Below are positions 1 to 9,357 of a stretch of 64,000 bases of DNA, piece after piece. The position numbers and the translations under genes are program-made. Each line of letters starts with the position of its first letter. The first letter of the stretch is position 1. The notes under the pieces are model-generated. The model had not been told where the DNA came from. It saw nothing but the letters and a program-made list of their open reading frames with translations, and searched no databases. Source of the DNA: CAWUIO01 sp963922455 (GTDB lineage: Bacteria > Bacteroidota > Bacteroidia > Cytophagales > Microscillaceae); NCBI GenBank assembly GCA_963922455.1, contig CAWUIO010000008.1:27018-91017 (forward strand). The letters are read 5' to 3'.

Positions 1-1172
1 ATGACATCCCCAGAGCGATTAAATGCGACAACCTGGGCCCGGGGTATATTATTGGCTGAATTAAAACTTCCCCCGGCATAAATTCTATCCTCAGTAGTAA
101 AAATTGAAAATACGGTATCGGTCGTGGCACCCCGGAAGCCCGTATCAATTAAGCCGTCATCTAAATCGATAGCCGCTATATTGTTTACCGGTAGGTCTCC
201 ATAAAAATTAAAAGCCCCCCCAATAAAGAGGGCAAAACTATTTCTTTGAGTCTCCATAGTGTAAACAGGACCATTAATATCCGGCTGGTAAGATGTATCC
301 AATACCCGGTCGGTATCAAATCGGGCTAAATTTCGTAAATTATTATTCCCATTTACCGAGGTAAAGCTTCCCCCAAAATAAATATTATCCGATCCTTCCG
401 GAGCTAATTCATCCAAAAGGGTGATTTTGAGGGCAAACACCGGCCCATTTACATCAAAGAGCTCCAATGCCCTATCGTTGTTTATATCTACCCCAGTCTC
501 GATAGATCCGAGGTTCTGTATATTGGTATTTCCTCCCAAACTGCTGTAATCTCCGCCTACTGCCAACTGAAACCTTCGGTTTGAACCAGGACCGGCAACC
601 CGGAACCCTTCAAACTGTAGGGCATAGACCGTACCATTAGCATCAAATTGCCAATTATCTACCACGGCTCCGGTAATGTAATCTACCGCCCCCAAACTTC
701 TTCTAGAAAATGAGCCCAGTTGCGTAAAGTCTCCCCCAACATATAGATGAGATCTCCTAAAATTCAACAAAAGCGCATAAACCGGGCCATCTGTCTCAAC
801 CGTCCAGCTTGTATCAATGCTAAAGTCCGATCGTAGCCTGACCAAATTATTGACGCTGGAATCTCCAACCATGGAGAAATCGCCCCCCACAAACCAACCT
901 CCATTCCCATCTTCCGAAATGGCATATACTGGCCCATTAAAAAGCGGAAAACCTGTTATGCGAGTATCCGTAGCGGCCTGGTAGGCCACGGCACTTCCTG
1001 TGAGCGGGCCCATATTCCGAAAAAGACCCGCCACAAAAACTTGATTGTCTTTTCCATCAATGGCATACACATCCCCATCGGTAGCCCACAATTTCTCTTG
1101 CAAGGCTTGGGAATACGAAAGGGACAAACTTAGGGAGACAAATGTCCAACTTAATAGGATAATTCGTATCAT
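1..1172 (-). CDS. Secreted delta-60 repeat (DUF5122-type) beta-propeller protein, 3' end outside window
   Basis: The reading frame is open on the minus strand from an ATG at 1172 to the window edge, giving 390 residues with no stop, so the C-terminus is missing. It opens with a signal peptide (about residues 1-22, ending near SYSQA). The rest is about seven repeats of 45-60 residues with the pattern VYAL or VFAL, then YVGGDF/YFGGSF, a short Asn-rich turn, NLARFD, and a D-TSW or DTGF end. This is the signature of delta-60/DUF5122 propeller repeats, common in secreted Bacteroidota proteins. Such proteins often end in a T9SS sorting domain, which would lie beyond the window. It follows a lipoprotein gene after 31 nt, so the two are probably co-transcribed. 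The ligand is unknown. Confidence 0.85.
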   Translation of the reverse strand, partial: MIRIILLSWTFVSLSLSLSYSQALQEKLWATDGDVYAIDGKDNQVFVAGLFRNMGPLTGSAVAYQAATDTRITGFPLFNGPVYAISEDGNGGWFVGGDFSMVGDSSVNNLVRLRSDFSIDTSWTVETDGPVYALLLNFRRSHLYVGGDFTQLGSFSRRSLGAVDYITGAVVDNWQFDANGTVYALQFEGFRVAGPGSNRRFQLAVGGDYSSLGGNTNIQNLGSIETGVDINNDRALELFDVNGPVFALKITLLDELAPEGSDNIYFGGSFTSVNGNNNLRNLARFDTDRVLDTSYQPDINGPVYTMETQRNSFALFIGGAFNFYGDLPVNNIAAIDLDDGLIDTGFRGATTDTVFSIFTTEDRIYAGGSFNSANNIPRAQVVAFNRSGDV

Positions 1173-1203
1173 AGATTTCTTAAATAGTACCCTAGGGGTG
1201 TTT

Positions 1204-1971
1204 TTAATTACCAAAGCGAGTTTGTATAATTACTTGATCACCATAAATAATTCGGGTAACTCGCTGCTCGCTGTTGGCAATTCTTTGAGTAAGCTCCATA
1301 AAGGCCCGGGTGTAATATTGCGTGTCGGGCAAAAGTTCATCTAAATTGTTAGCAAATACACCGTCATTTGTACCGCTTAGGACTTCGTCGGTGATCACTG
1401 TCTGGCTGGAGGCAAAAGGAGAATTAATCTCTGGGTCAGGATTGGTAGACCAAACGTGGCCAATAAACTGTATGATACTCCTTGGTTCTTCTCCTCTGTA
1501 TACAAGGGAGTTTAAATTGACCTTTCCTCCTAAGCTCACTGTGTTTTCTTTGATATTGGATGCTCCCGAACTTAAAACCGGATTCTCCAATTCTGAAGTA
1601 GTAAACTGCACCACCTCGCCCAAAATGATGCGCTCACCGATACGGGCATAGGCTCGCAAAAAATATTGGGTGCTTTTTTCCAATTCATTGATATTACTGG
1701 TAAAAACTCCAGCCTGAAACTTAGGGCCTAAGTTCGTAAAATTACTATCCGAGAGTTGAGGGTCATCTGTCAAGGACCAAATGTGCCCATGGGCATCTAC
1801 TTGACTAGTGGTTATATCAATCAAGTTGCCTTGGACAGTCGTATCAAAAGGATCATTAAACAAAACCAAACCAGTGGCAACCAAATCTAACTCATCCAAG
1901 TTATTTTCACAGGCCCAAAGGTTGGCCAAAATAACTAGGCTTAGAAAACGGATTAGGTATATTTTTTTCAT
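1204..1971 (-). CDS. Lipoprotein with two fibronectin type III-like repeats
   Basis: 255 residues. The N-terminus is a lipoprotein signal: a hydrophobic stretch followed by the lipobox LWAC, with the lipidated Cys at about residue 21. Two similar segments follow (about 30-128 and 130-250), each with a line like TSNINELEKSTQYFLRAYA or NLDELLPDTQYYTRAFM and then a strand such as VVQFTTSE. This pattern is typical of FN3-like repeats in Bacteroidota surface lipoproteins, where the motif TQYY-RAY recurs. No catalytic residues are seen. It lies 23 nt downstream of the gene at 1995-2828 and 31 nt upstream of the propeller gene, so the three genes probably form one operon making surface proteins. The specific role is unknown. 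Confidence 0.8.
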   Translation of the reverse strand: MKKIYLIRFLSLVILANLWACENNLDELDLVATGLVLFNDPFDTTVQGNLIDITTSQVDAHGHIWSLTDDPQLSDSNFTNLGPKFQAGVFTSNINELEKSTQYFLRAYARIGERIILGEVVQFTTSELENPVLSSGASNIKENTVSLGGKVNLNSLVYRGEEPRSIIQFIGHVWSTNPDPEINSPFASSQTVITDEVLSGTNDGVFANNLDELLPDTQYYTRAFMELTQRIANSEQRVTRIIYGDQVIIQTRFGN

Positions 1972-1994
1972 ATCACGGGTGTGTGTAGATTAGT

Positions 1995-2828
1995 TTATAG
2001 TTTGAATCGGAGCCCTAAGCGGGGTTGTCTGCCCCAGGGCTCAAAAAAGGGCGTAAAACTTATGGTTTTCTGAGCCATTATCCGGTACTTTTCGTTGCGG
2101 TTTTTGATGCCTTTGAGAAGGGCGAATGTAAATTCGGTCAACCAAATAGCCCCTCCCCCAATAAGTAAAATATCCGAGAACCTTCGCTGATCTTGAGCCC
2201 GGTCTAATAAGCGGCTCCTTTCATCTGCCAGGTTATTTAGCTGGTTAACATCCAAGACCGTGGAGCCGGCTTGGTAATCATCATAGTTGGCATCCGACTG
2301 AAATCGTAAATACAATCCTGTTCCTACCATACCATAGGCTAAGATGCCTACCCCATAGTACCACTTCTGATTGCCCTCCCGTACCTTATAACTACCCAAT
2401 CCAGGGTATAACAAAGACAACATAGCTTTGCCGGGCCCTCCCAAACGCTCAATCCTTCTCTCCTTATCTAGCAAATCCAGCTTGGCTTTGATTTCAAAGG
2501 CAATGTTTTGCCCCGTAAAGGCCGGGCGGTCTTGCAAATACCGCCACTCAATTACTTTTCCGTAACCGGCTTGAATGCCCTTACCAACACTCCCTTGAAC
2601 ATAGTCCAAGCGATAGGGAAATGTTTCGCCTCCATCTTCTGATAAAAAGACTTCTACTTCATATTTGTCATAGCGGCTCCCCTTGGCCGATAAATCATAA
2701 TAAATATAAATCTTACGGTCTAAACGATTTAGCTCGGCCTTGATATTGGTAACTTTTACATTGGATTGTGCTACTAGAATATGAGTACTTAACCCTAATA
2801 AAATTAGTAAAATGGAGGTGACTTTCAT
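1995..2828 (-). CDS. Bacteroidota membrane-associated protein of unknown function
   Basis: 277 residues. A signal peptide (about 1-20) precedes an N-terminal beta-rich part (about 22-115) that reads like an FN3-type domain, with the phrases YYDLSAKG, VEVFLSEDGG and VIEWRYL. A second half (about 130-235) contains the segment LLYPGLGSY and two hydrophobic stretches (near YYGVGILAYGMVGTGLYL and ILLIGGGAIWLTEF), resembling DUF5683-like membrane modules. I recognise this architecture from other Bacteroidota proteins but know no function for it. It is the first gene of the likely operon running down to position 1. A start at 2828 gives a normal signal sequence. Confidence 0.7.
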   Translation of the reverse strand: MKVTSILLILLGLSTHILVAQSNVKVTNIKAELNRLDRKIYIYYDLSAKGSRYDKYEVEVFLSEDGGETFPYRLDYVQGSVGKGIQAGYGKVIEWRYLQDRPAFTGQNIAFEIKAKLDLLDKERRIERLGGPGKAMLSLLYPGLGSYKVREGNQKWYYGVGILAYGMVGTGLYLRFQSDANYDDYQAGSTVLDVNQLNNLADERSRLLDRAQDQRRFSDILLIGGGAIWLTEFTFALLKGIKNRNEKYRIMAQKTISFTPFFEPWGRQPRLGLRFKL

Positions 2829-3036
2829 ACGTAGGTAATGTTTTCCTTATAATTGCCTACAAATTATGCAAAAAACCTCAACAATAGCAATCTACTTTAC
2901 CTTGTTAAGCCATTAATTATCCTGGTTTCTCCTAAAAACAAGGAGGAGATACGAATAGGGATGCTTTCCATCTCCCTGAGGAATTTTAGCCTAGGACTGC
3001 GGGGGCCTATCAAAATTCCTCCCAAACATGCACAAT

Positions 3037-3094
3037 AAAAAACGCTCCATTACATCCCTCTAAGCCCATGCTTTGGAGAGTAATGGAGTGTTTT
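3037..3094 (-). terminator. Rho-independent terminator for the DUF4476 gene, possibly bidirectional
   Basis: The arms AAAACGCTCCATTAC (3039-3053) and GTAATGGAGTGTTTT (3080-3094) pair over about 15 bp with one G-T wobble. On the minus strand the hairpin is followed by six T residues. It lies just past the stop at 3126. The run of T on the plus side is short, so plus-strand use is less likely. Confidence 0.75.
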
Positions 3095-3125
3095 CTGGTT
3101 AAAATACCTTTCGCTTGTAAGGGAT

Positions 3126-4271
3126 TTATCGGTCTTGGGTAGAGGAGCTTCTTCGTTCTCTGATATAATTTAACAACTTATCCCGGTCACTGCTAAACCT
3201 TAGGCCATCGCCTACCTTATAATAATTATCCCGATCGTGGCAATAATCATAAGCCCATTTGGCTACACTCAACTGGGTTTTGGAGAATGAAAACAGGGAC
3301 ACTATTTGACGTACTTGATCGGCACCAATACAGCCCTTAGACTCCACGATCGTTTTAAATAAATTAGCTTTATTATCATCAAAGCTCGTCTGCTTAATCC
3401 GGGTTTTAATTTCCTCAAATTCGCTAGCGGGGATAGCACAATGGGTATTTTCCCAACGTCCAGGCTGTCCCGGCGATCCTTTACTCAAAATACGTCTAAG
3501 CATGGATTTCCCCCCCGATGAAGGTATCATTTGGTAAAAAGCATTTGAGTTTTGTATATCAAATAGATTGGACATACTCATTTTTACCCAAGCCAAACGG
3601 TTTTCTTCTTGATTAAGTAAAGACCCCAAACGCATCACTTGGGCTACGGCAAAACAAGGATCCCCGGCCGCATCTTGCAATTGGTTAATCCGGTCAACCT
3701 CCAAAGACTCCTCCTGAACATCCCGTACCAATCGATTAAATGCATCTTCACTCATGATGCCCGAACAACGGGTATTGCCTTGATAATATCGGTAATCTGG
3801 GTAATTCCAATCGGGGAAACGGCTGTCGGGAGGCAAGTTGGGTGCGCCGGGTTGGTCCCGGGGATTATCTGGATTACTTGCTTGTCCGGGCCGGGTAGAA
3901 GACTCTCCCGATTTGATGGCATCGTGCAAGCGCATCACTATAGATAAATGCTCAAAGCTGTCGTACACATCATAAAATTCATCCGGATTAGTTACCCGGT
4001 CAAAGGCTTCCAAAGCAAATTGCATGCGGTCATAATCGTCGGTAAATGTTTGGGCCAATGATCTTACTTGACTTACACTCACACAATTGCTTCTTAAAAA
4101 ATTGCGCGCCTTTTCTAGGCGGCTCTGATTGCTGACCGACTGTTGCATAGCATTCCGTATTTGAGTGATCCGATAGACCGCATTGGCCCCTTCACACGTG
4201 CTGGACGGAAATTGGGCCCAGGCCGTATCCGCAAACCAAAATAGTAGGAAGAATAGTAGTATATGTCTCAT
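3126..4271 (-). CDS. Secreted DUF4476 domain protein
   Basis: 381 residues from the chosen start. An in-frame upstream start at 4352 adds 27 charged residues before the signal peptide, so I prefer 4271, where the protein opens directly with MRHILLFFLLFWFADTAWA. After the signal peptide there are about three related helical modules (roughly 25-125, 165-255 and 275-370). Each contains a line such as LRSNCVSVSQVRSLAQTF, GDPCFAVAQVMRLGSLL or GCIGADQVRQIVSLFSF followed by a bulky aromatic helix. That is the DUF4476 pattern, found in secreted Bacteroidota proteins of unknown function. A Pro/Gly/Asn-rich linker (near 132-165) separates module one from module two. Monocistronic: a terminator follows it and a structured repeat lies upstream. 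Confidence 0.75.
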   Translation of the reverse strand: MRHILLFFLLFWFADTAWAQFPSSTCEGANAVYRITQIRNAMQQSVSNQSRLEKARNFLRSNCVSVSQVRSLAQTFTDDYDRMQFALEAFDRVTNPDEFYDVYDSFEHLSIVMRLHDAIKSGESSTRPGQASNPDNPRDQPGAPNLPPDSRFPDWNYPDYRYYQGNTRCSGIMSEDAFNRLVRDVQEESLEVDRINQLQDAAGDPCFAVAQVMRLGSLLNQEENRLAWVKMSMSNLFDIQNSNAFYQMIPSSGGKSMLRRILSKGSPGQPGRWENTHCAIPASEFEEIKTRIKQTSFDDNKANLFKTIVESKGCIGADQVRQIVSLFSFSKTQLSVAKWAYDYCHDRDNYYKVGDGLRFSSDRDKLLNYIRERRSSSTQDR

Positions 4272-4393
4272 AGGGCAAGGTTTATTATCAAAACTGTATA
4301 ATCTATATCTACCTTTACGAGATTTTATTAGCTTCATACTAGTAAAAACCAAAGCTTAACACGGCATTAATAAGCCATTAACAGATATTATTT

Positions 4394-4526
4394 GGGGCTT
4401 CCCCGCGCCAGGATAGTAGGTGCCATAATTAGCTAGTACCTGGCCGCGCGGGTCGGGCTCTCGCTACTCGCTGCCTTTCCCCACCAGGCCCCCACGAGCT
4501 CAAACAGGCCGCTCCATCCCTAAGCC
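4394..4526 (-). repeat. Structured intergenic element, copy 1
   Basis: 133 bp. Read on the minus strand it starts GGCTTAGGGATGG and ends GGGGAAGCCCC. The shared model for all copies is as follows. An outer stem P1 (GGCTT with AAGCC) encloses arm A (GGGATGGAGC paired with GCGAGAGCCC, capped by a CTCG/CGAG stem) and arm B (here CCCGCGC with GCGCGGG). Copy 1 has G.G in the arm-A internal loop and a G:C closing pair. It sits between two divergent genes, 122 nt upstream of the DUF4476 start, unlike most copies, which sit at gene ends. Confidence 0.85.
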
Positions 4527-4845
4527 ATGCTACACATAGTAAAATCTGGATAAACCCCTAAAAAAGCAAATTATATGGCCCCATTCTGGGAAAAAAACTC
4601 CCTTTTTGACACGTTAATCCCTATTCTAAACCCTCTTAGAAGTCAAAAAAATCAAAGAGAAAGCCCGCTGGCTCCTATACAAAGAAAATATACGCACTTA
4701 ACAATTTGTAAGCGAGGGTATTTTTTTAGAAAACCTGCCAAGAGTCACTCATGTATGTTTTACAAGTCCTTCGTCTTATTCAGCCCCAACTGCGGACAAG
4801 GCTTTGCGTGAGTGGTAATAGAGATATGTTCTACACAAAAACTAA
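4527..4845. other. Intergenic region with no convincing gene
   Basis: AT-rich leader region ahead of the lipoprotein gene at 4846. A 78-codon open frame at 4575-4811 has an unusual composition, no recognisable domain and no signal, and I do not consider it real. No terminator hairpin or clear TAnnTTTG box was found. Confidence 0.4.
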
Positions 4846-5583
4846 ATGACTTTAATGAAAAAGCTTAATTATTCTTGGATCCTAGGACTGGCTATTTTAT
4901 TCAACCTAGGGGCTTGTAGTGAAGACGACGCAACGCCTGATGCCGGCTCAACATCCTTGTGTACCGACTCGAGCCAAATTGTTCTCACGGAGTCGGATGG
5001 GCTTTTGGTAGCCGAAGTGGAAAGTGCCATTATTAGCGAAGGCTGGGTCTTAAGAAATGATATTGCCGACTTTACCGGTAGTGCCTTCTTGGTATGGGAC
5101 GGGGGCAGTCAAAATAATAATCCGGGCAATGGTTTGTTAACGTATAAACTCCAAATCACCAACCCAGGCACGTATCAATTGTCTATCCGTTCTTATATTG
5201 CTCAAGGGGATGACAATACCGAACACAATGATGTCTGGGTACGCTTTCCCGACGCCGATGACTTCTTTGGGCAAAAAAACAATAGCATTGTTTATCCTAA
5301 AGGAAGTGGCAAAACCCCTGAACCCAATGGTTCGGGCAAAGAGGGTTGGTTCAAATCATACATGAACCAATTAGACAAATGGAGCTGGCGAACTTCTACC
5401 AGTGATCATGATGCCCACAGTATCTTTGCTACTTTCAATAATGCTGGCACCTATACTTTGGAGCTTTCCGGTCGTTCTCCCGGATTTGCCATTGACCGCA
5501 TTGTGTTATTTCAAGAAAGTATGACCAGTGAAGATGCCGCCCAGGAATCTTCTCAGGCAGAAAGCATGAGCTCTTGCCAATAG
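4846..5583 (+). CDS. Lipoprotein with a CBM6-like (galactose-binding-like) domain
   Basis: 245 residues. A lipoprotein signal ends in the lipobox LGAC, with Cys at about residue 24, then an acidic linker. A single beta-sandwich-type domain spans about 45-230. It begins with LLVAEVES, continues through GLLTYKLQITNPGTYQLSIR and closes with TYTLELSGRSPGFAIDRIVLF. The closing phrase (AIDRIVLF) and the opening Glu-containing strand are the usual ends of CBM6-like carbohydrate-binding domains, so it may bind a polysaccharide at the cell surface. No catalytic domain is attached. ATG at 4846 and ATG at 4855 are both possible starts. It is followed by a strong terminator and appears monocistronic. Confidence 0.7.
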   Translation: MTLMKKLNYSWILGLAILFNLGACSEDDATPDAGSTSLCTDSSQIVLTESDGLLVAEVESAIISEGWVLRNDIADFTGSAFLVWDGGSQNNNPGNGLLTYKLQITNPGTYQLSIRSYIAQGDDNTEHNDVWVRFPDADDFFGQKNNSIVYPKGSGKTPEPNGSGKEGWFKSYMNQLDKWSWRTSTSDHDAHSIFATFNNAGTYTLELSGRSPGFAIDRIVLFQESMTSEDAAQESSQAESMSSCQ

Positions 5584-5609
5584 TTTCAGTAAAGATTGTC
5601 CTTCATACC

Positions 5610-5641
5610 TACCAGGCTGCTTTGCAGCCTGGTATTTTTTT
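5610..5641 (+). terminator. Rho-independent terminator after the CBM6-like lipoprotein gene
   Basis: A perfect 11-bp stem, TACCAGGCTGC (5610-5620) with GCAGCCTGGTA (5624-5634), a TTT loop and a following run of T residues. It lies 27 nt after the stop codon. Confidence 0.9.
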
Positions 5642-5739
5642 AAAGCGGCTAGCCCTCACCCCGCTCATGAGATCATACAGAAACCCTACATCGTTTTTCT
5701 ATCCTCTTTACTCACATCCCAGCACCCAAGCCCCCAATT

Positions 5740-5868
5740 GGCTGAGGGATAGAGCGGCCTGTTTGAGCTCGCCGCTGGTGCGCGCGTAGGCCAGCGAGTA
5801 GCGAAAGCCCGACCCCGGCGCCCCTATCGTTGATTTGGCTCCCAAACTACAAAGCCGGGGGCAGCCCC
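5740..5868 (+). repeat. Structured intergenic element, copy 2
   Basis: 129 bp, second stem class. P1 is GGCTG with CAGCC. Arm A has ATAGAGC against GCGAAAGCC, so the internal-loop position is A.A, closed by G:C. Arm B is CCCCGGC with GCCGGGG. It lies between two plus-strand genes, downstream of the terminator at 5610-5641 and upstream of the tricorn-type protease. Confidence 0.85.
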
Positions 5869-5939
5869 AAGTCTTTTTCTAATAAAAATTATTCCCAGTA
5901 AAGTACCATTTACTTCATGAAAAATCATTAGGGCTTTTG

Positions 5940-5947
5940 TATATTTG
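5940..5947 (+). promoter_or_regulatory. Candidate -7 promoter box for the tricorn-type protease
   Basis: TATATTTG matches the Bacteroidota -7 consensus TAnnTTTG exactly and lies 51 nt before the ATG at 5999. No good TTTG box is present 19-20 nt upstream, so this is a candidate only. Confidence 0.4.
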
Positions 5948-5998
5948 TTTAATAGACCTTACACAAGGGAAATTTTGCCATCCAAACCACTATAATTT

Positions 5999-8900
5999 AT
6001 GAGATTAAAGATTACGCACTTTTTGGGCATCTTACTTAGTATGGCCCTTTCTTTTACCACCCAAGCCCAATCAGACGATATGTTGCTTAGGCACCCAGCC
6101 CTTAGCTCAGATGGGTCTCAAATAGCCTTTTCGTATCAAGGAGATATTTGGAAAGTACCGGCATCGGGTGGTTTTGCCCGTCGTTTGACTATCCACGAAG
6201 CCTATGAAGGGATGCCTGCTTGGAGTCCTAATGACCAAAAAATTGCTTTTGCCGGAGACCGTTATGGCAATGATGATATTTATGTCATGAATGCCGAATA
6301 TGGTATGCCCCAACGCATAACCTACCACAGTACGGCCGACCAATTTCCGGTGTGGATGAGCGAAAACCAGCTACTCTTTGAAACCCGTCGCAACTTTGCC
6401 CAAGTGGAGCGAGAAAGAGAAGTATATCAGGTTGCCGCCCAAGGTGGTACTCCATTTCGTAAATTAGATGCGGTTGGGTTTCATCCTCAGGTATCGCCCA
6501 ATGGTCGTTTTATTGCTTTTGAGCGCCGCAATTGCCGTATTGTCCGGGAAGCTTACCAAGGACCGGCCAACCGGGATATCTGGGTTTACGACACTCAAGA
6601 AAATGCCTATCACCCCATTAGCACCTTTGATGGACAAGATATTTACCCGCAATGGGGAGATGATCAAACCTTGTATTACCTCAGTGCATCAAATGGTCGC
6701 TATAATATTGTCAAACACCGCTTGGATGCTTCGGGAAAAGCTACGGGTAGTCCCCAGGCCCTGACCTCACACACCGACGAAGGGATCCGCTATTTTGATG
6801 TTTCTCGTAATGGGCAAAAAATTGTGTATGCCCACAAAATGGACATTATGCTGATGAATGCCGATGGAAGCAATAGCCAACAGGTGTCTATTAAGCTGCC
6901 CCAAGATTATCGTTTTGACCCTATGGAGCGAAAGACTTTCACGCGGAGTGCTTCGGAGTATAGCCTTTCTCCGAATGGCAAACAGATTGCCTTCGTAGTC
7001 CGGGGAGAGATTTTCCTGATGATGAATGACAAGGAGGTAAAGAAAACGGTTCGCTTGACCGACCACCCGGCCCGGGACCGGGATGTCAACTGGCTCAATG
7101 ATTCGGTCTTGGTTTTTCGCTCCGACCGAAAAGGCAATTACGATATGTATGCCCTCAGGTCTAGTGACCCAGAGACCCCTCATTTATTTAGGAGTCTTAA
7201 ACACGAAGTGCTTGCCCTTACCAATACCCCCGAGGATGAGAGTAGTATTGCCATCGCTCCAAATTCCCAAAAGATTGCCTTTCGCCGGAAGAGAGCTCAG
7301 TTGCTAACCGCCGACATTAGTAGCAAGCTTCAATTGAGCAATGAAAAGACCTTATCCGACACTTGGTCATCGGCCAATGGCGTAAACTGGAGCCCCGATA
7401 GCCAATGGTTGGCCTATTCCCAAGCCGATCTAGACTTTAATAATGAAGTGTACATCCAAGCTGCCGATGGAAGCCGCCCCCCAGCCAATGTAAGCTTTCA
7501 CCCCCGTACCGACAATAGCCCCGTATGGAGCCCCGACGGAAAAAAGCTAGGGTTTTTATCAATCCGTAACAACGGCGATGCCGATGTTTGGTTTGTATGG
7601 CTACGCAAGGCCGACTGGGAAAAAACCCAAACCGAATGGAAAGAAGACAAGTACATGGAAGACGATGCCTCGGATAAGAAGAAAAAAGACCGGTCTAAGA
7701 ACGTTCCTGCCGTACAAATTAATTTTGAAGATATGCACGAGCGCTTAGTTCAAGTAACGCGCGTACCCGGCAATGAATATGGCTTACAAATCGGTAAAAA
7801 TGGGGAGTACTTCTACTTTTTCAGCAATGGCGGGGGAAGGACCGGAAGCACCGGGACCCCTGCCCTCCACAAGATCAAGTGGGACGGAACCGAACTCAAA
7901 ACCCTAGCCTCCAATCTGAGGGGAGCCGGTAGCCTTCGTATGGACAAAAGTGGTAAAAAGTTATATATGCGTAACGGGAGAGGAAACATCCAAAGCCTGA
8001 GTACTTCGGGAGGCAAAGCCAGCACACTGGCTTTCTCAGCCCGTATGCAAATTAACTATGTCGAGGAAAGGGAACAGATCTTTAAGGAAGCTACCCGCGC
8101 CCTAGACCTGGGCTTTTACGACCCACAATACCACGGCCAAGATTGGGAAGCCCTTAAAGCCAAGTATATGCCCCGGGCCATGGCTGCCAGTACCCAACGG
8201 GACTTCCGGGATATGTTCAACGAGATGCTGGGCCAACTGAATGCCAGCCATATGGGAATGTATGGCGGGGATCGTACGGAAACCCAAGTAGAACGTACCG
8301 GTTTGCTGGGTATTGAAGTTATGCCCGATAGCAAGGGAATGAAGATTACCCGCATCGTGCCCGGTTCTCCAGCCGATCGGCAAGAATCTAAGCTCCAAGT
8401 GGGGGAAATTATTAGGGCTGTAGATGGACATTCTATCAACCCAGACGAGAATTTTTGGGACCTTTTAGTTGACAAAGCCGATCAAACGAACCTGCTCACC
8501 GTGGAGGGGCTTTCAAAACAAAGCCGGGAAGTCCGCATTCGTCCTGTGCGTAGTTTACGTGTACAACTTTATGAAGAATGGGTCAAGGCCCGCAAAAAGC
8601 TAACCGAAGAATACTCAGGTGGCAGATTGGGCTATGTGCACATCCAGGGAATGAATTGGACTAGTTTTGAGCGCTTCGAGCGCGAACTAGCCGCTAGTGG
8701 CTCCGGAAAAGAAGGACTTATCTTTGATGTCCGCTTCAACGGGGGAGGTTGGACCACCGATATGCTGATGGCCGTCTTGAATGTGCGCCAACACGCCTAC
8801 ACAATCCCCCGGGGCGCGGCCACAAACCTCAAGGCTGAGCACAACAAATTTAGCAATTACTATCCCTACGGCGAGCGTTTGCCTTTGTCATCTTGGACAA

Positions 8901-9250
8901 AGCCCTCAGCCGCCCTTTGTAATTATAGTAGCTATTCCAATGCTGAGATTTTCTCGCATGCCTACAAGCATTTAGACCATGGCACCTTGATCGGTACCCC
9001 AACGTTTGGGGCTGTTATTTCCACGGGGGGTACCCGTTTGATTGATGGCTCTTTGGTACGGATGCCTTTCCGGGCTTGGTATGTGAAGGCTACGGGCGAA
9101 AATATGGAGCACGGTCCGGCCGTACCCGATGTTATGGTAGATAACCGTCCCGACAGCAAGGCCCAAAACCGGGATGAGCAATTGAAAAAAGCCGTAGAAG
9201 TACTGCTCGATGAAATTGGACAAACCAGTGGTAAAAACTCCCGGGATTAG
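5999..9250 (+). CDS. Tricorn-type S41 family serine protease
   Basis: 1083 residues, close to the usual tricorn length. A signal peptide (about 1-23, ending TQAQ) directs it to the periplasm. An N-terminal propeller of WD40-like/PD40 repeats follows (for example SPNDQKIAFAGDRYG, SPNGRFIAFERR, SPDSQWLAYSQAD and SPDGKKLGFLSIR). A second propeller-like part carries a Lys-rich insert (near 560). A PDZ domain (about 768-850, with GLLGIEVMPD and GSPADR) precedes the C-terminal S41 peptidase domain. The predicted nucleophile is Ser980 in SYSNAEIF. The family degrades peptides downstream of larger proteases. The gene has its own -7 box and terminator, so it is probably transcribed alone. Confidence 0.93.
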   Translation: MRLKITHFLGILLSMALSFTTQAQSDDMLLRHPALSSDGSQIAFSYQGDIWKVPASGGFARRLTIHEAYEGMPAWSPNDQKIAFAGDRYGNDDIYVMNAEYGMPQRITYHSTADQFPVWMSENQLLFETRRNFAQVEREREVYQVAAQGGTPFRKLDAVGFHPQVSPNGRFIAFERRNCRIVREAYQGPANRDIWVYDTQENAYHPISTFDGQDIYPQWGDDQTLYYLSASNGRYNIVKHRLDASGKATGSPQALTSHTDEGIRYFDVSRNGQKIVYAHKMDIMLMNADGSNSQQVSIKLPQDYRFDPMERKTFTRSASEYSLSPNGKQIAFVVRGEIFLMMNDKEVKKTVRLTDHPARDRDVNWLNDSVLVFRSDRKGNYDMYALRSSDPETPHLFRSLKHEVLALTNTPEDESSIAIAPNSQKIAFRRKRAQLLTADISSKLQLSNEKTLSDTWSSANGVNWSPDSQWLAYSQADLDFNNEVYIQAADGSRPPANVSFHPRTDNSPVWSPDGKKLGFLSIRNNGDADVWFVWLRKADWEKTQTEWKEDKYMEDDASDKKKKDRSKNVPAVQINFEDMHERLVQVTRVPGNEYGLQIGKNGEYFYFFSNGGGRTGSTGTPALHKIKWDGTELKTLASNLRGAGSLRMDKSGKKLYMRNGRGNIQSLSTSGGKASTLAFSARMQINYVEEREQIFKEATRALDLGFYDPQYHGQDWEALKAKYMPRAMAASTQRDFRDMFNEMLGQLNASHMGMYGGDRTETQVERTGLLGIEVMPDSKGMKITRIVPGSPADRQESKLQVGEIIRAVDGHSINPDENFWDLLVDKADQTNLLTVEGLSKQSREVRIRPVRSLRVQLYEEWVKARKKLTEEYSGGRLGYVHIQGMNWTSFERFERELAASGSGKEGLIFDVRFNGGGWTTDMLMAVLNVRQHAYTIPRGAATNLKAEHNKFSNYYPYGERLPLSSWTKPSAALCNYSSYSNAEIFSHAYKHLDHGTLIGTPTFGAVISTGGTRLIDGSLVRMPFRAWYVKATGENMEHGPAVPDVMVDNRPDSKAQNRDEQLKKAVEVLLDEIGQTSGKNSRD

Positions 9251-9272
9251 CCCAGTTTTTTTAATAAACAAG

Positions 9273-9308
9273 ATCCCTGAGGTATTGAAACCTCAGGGAT
9301 TTTTTTTG
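9273..9308 (+). terminator. Rho-independent terminator after the tricorn-type protease
   Basis: A perfect 11-bp stem, ATCCCTGAGGT (9273-9283) with ACCTCAGGGAT (9290-9300), a six-base loop and eight T residues. It lies 22 nt after the stop codon. Confidence 0.92.
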
Positions 9309-9357
9309 CAACCCTAGCTATGGCCTCCGGTCTTTGGAGTAAAAACCAATAAACTCC

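Noticed and set aside
2853..3038. 61-codon plus-strand frame between minus-strand genes
   Set aside because: No domain or regulatory support and it runs toward the terminator from the wrong direction.
4575..4811. 78-codon plus-strand frame before the CBM6-like lipoprotein gene
   Set aside because: Unusual composition, no signal or domain, no promoter or terminator of its own, and flanked by repeat and leader sequence.
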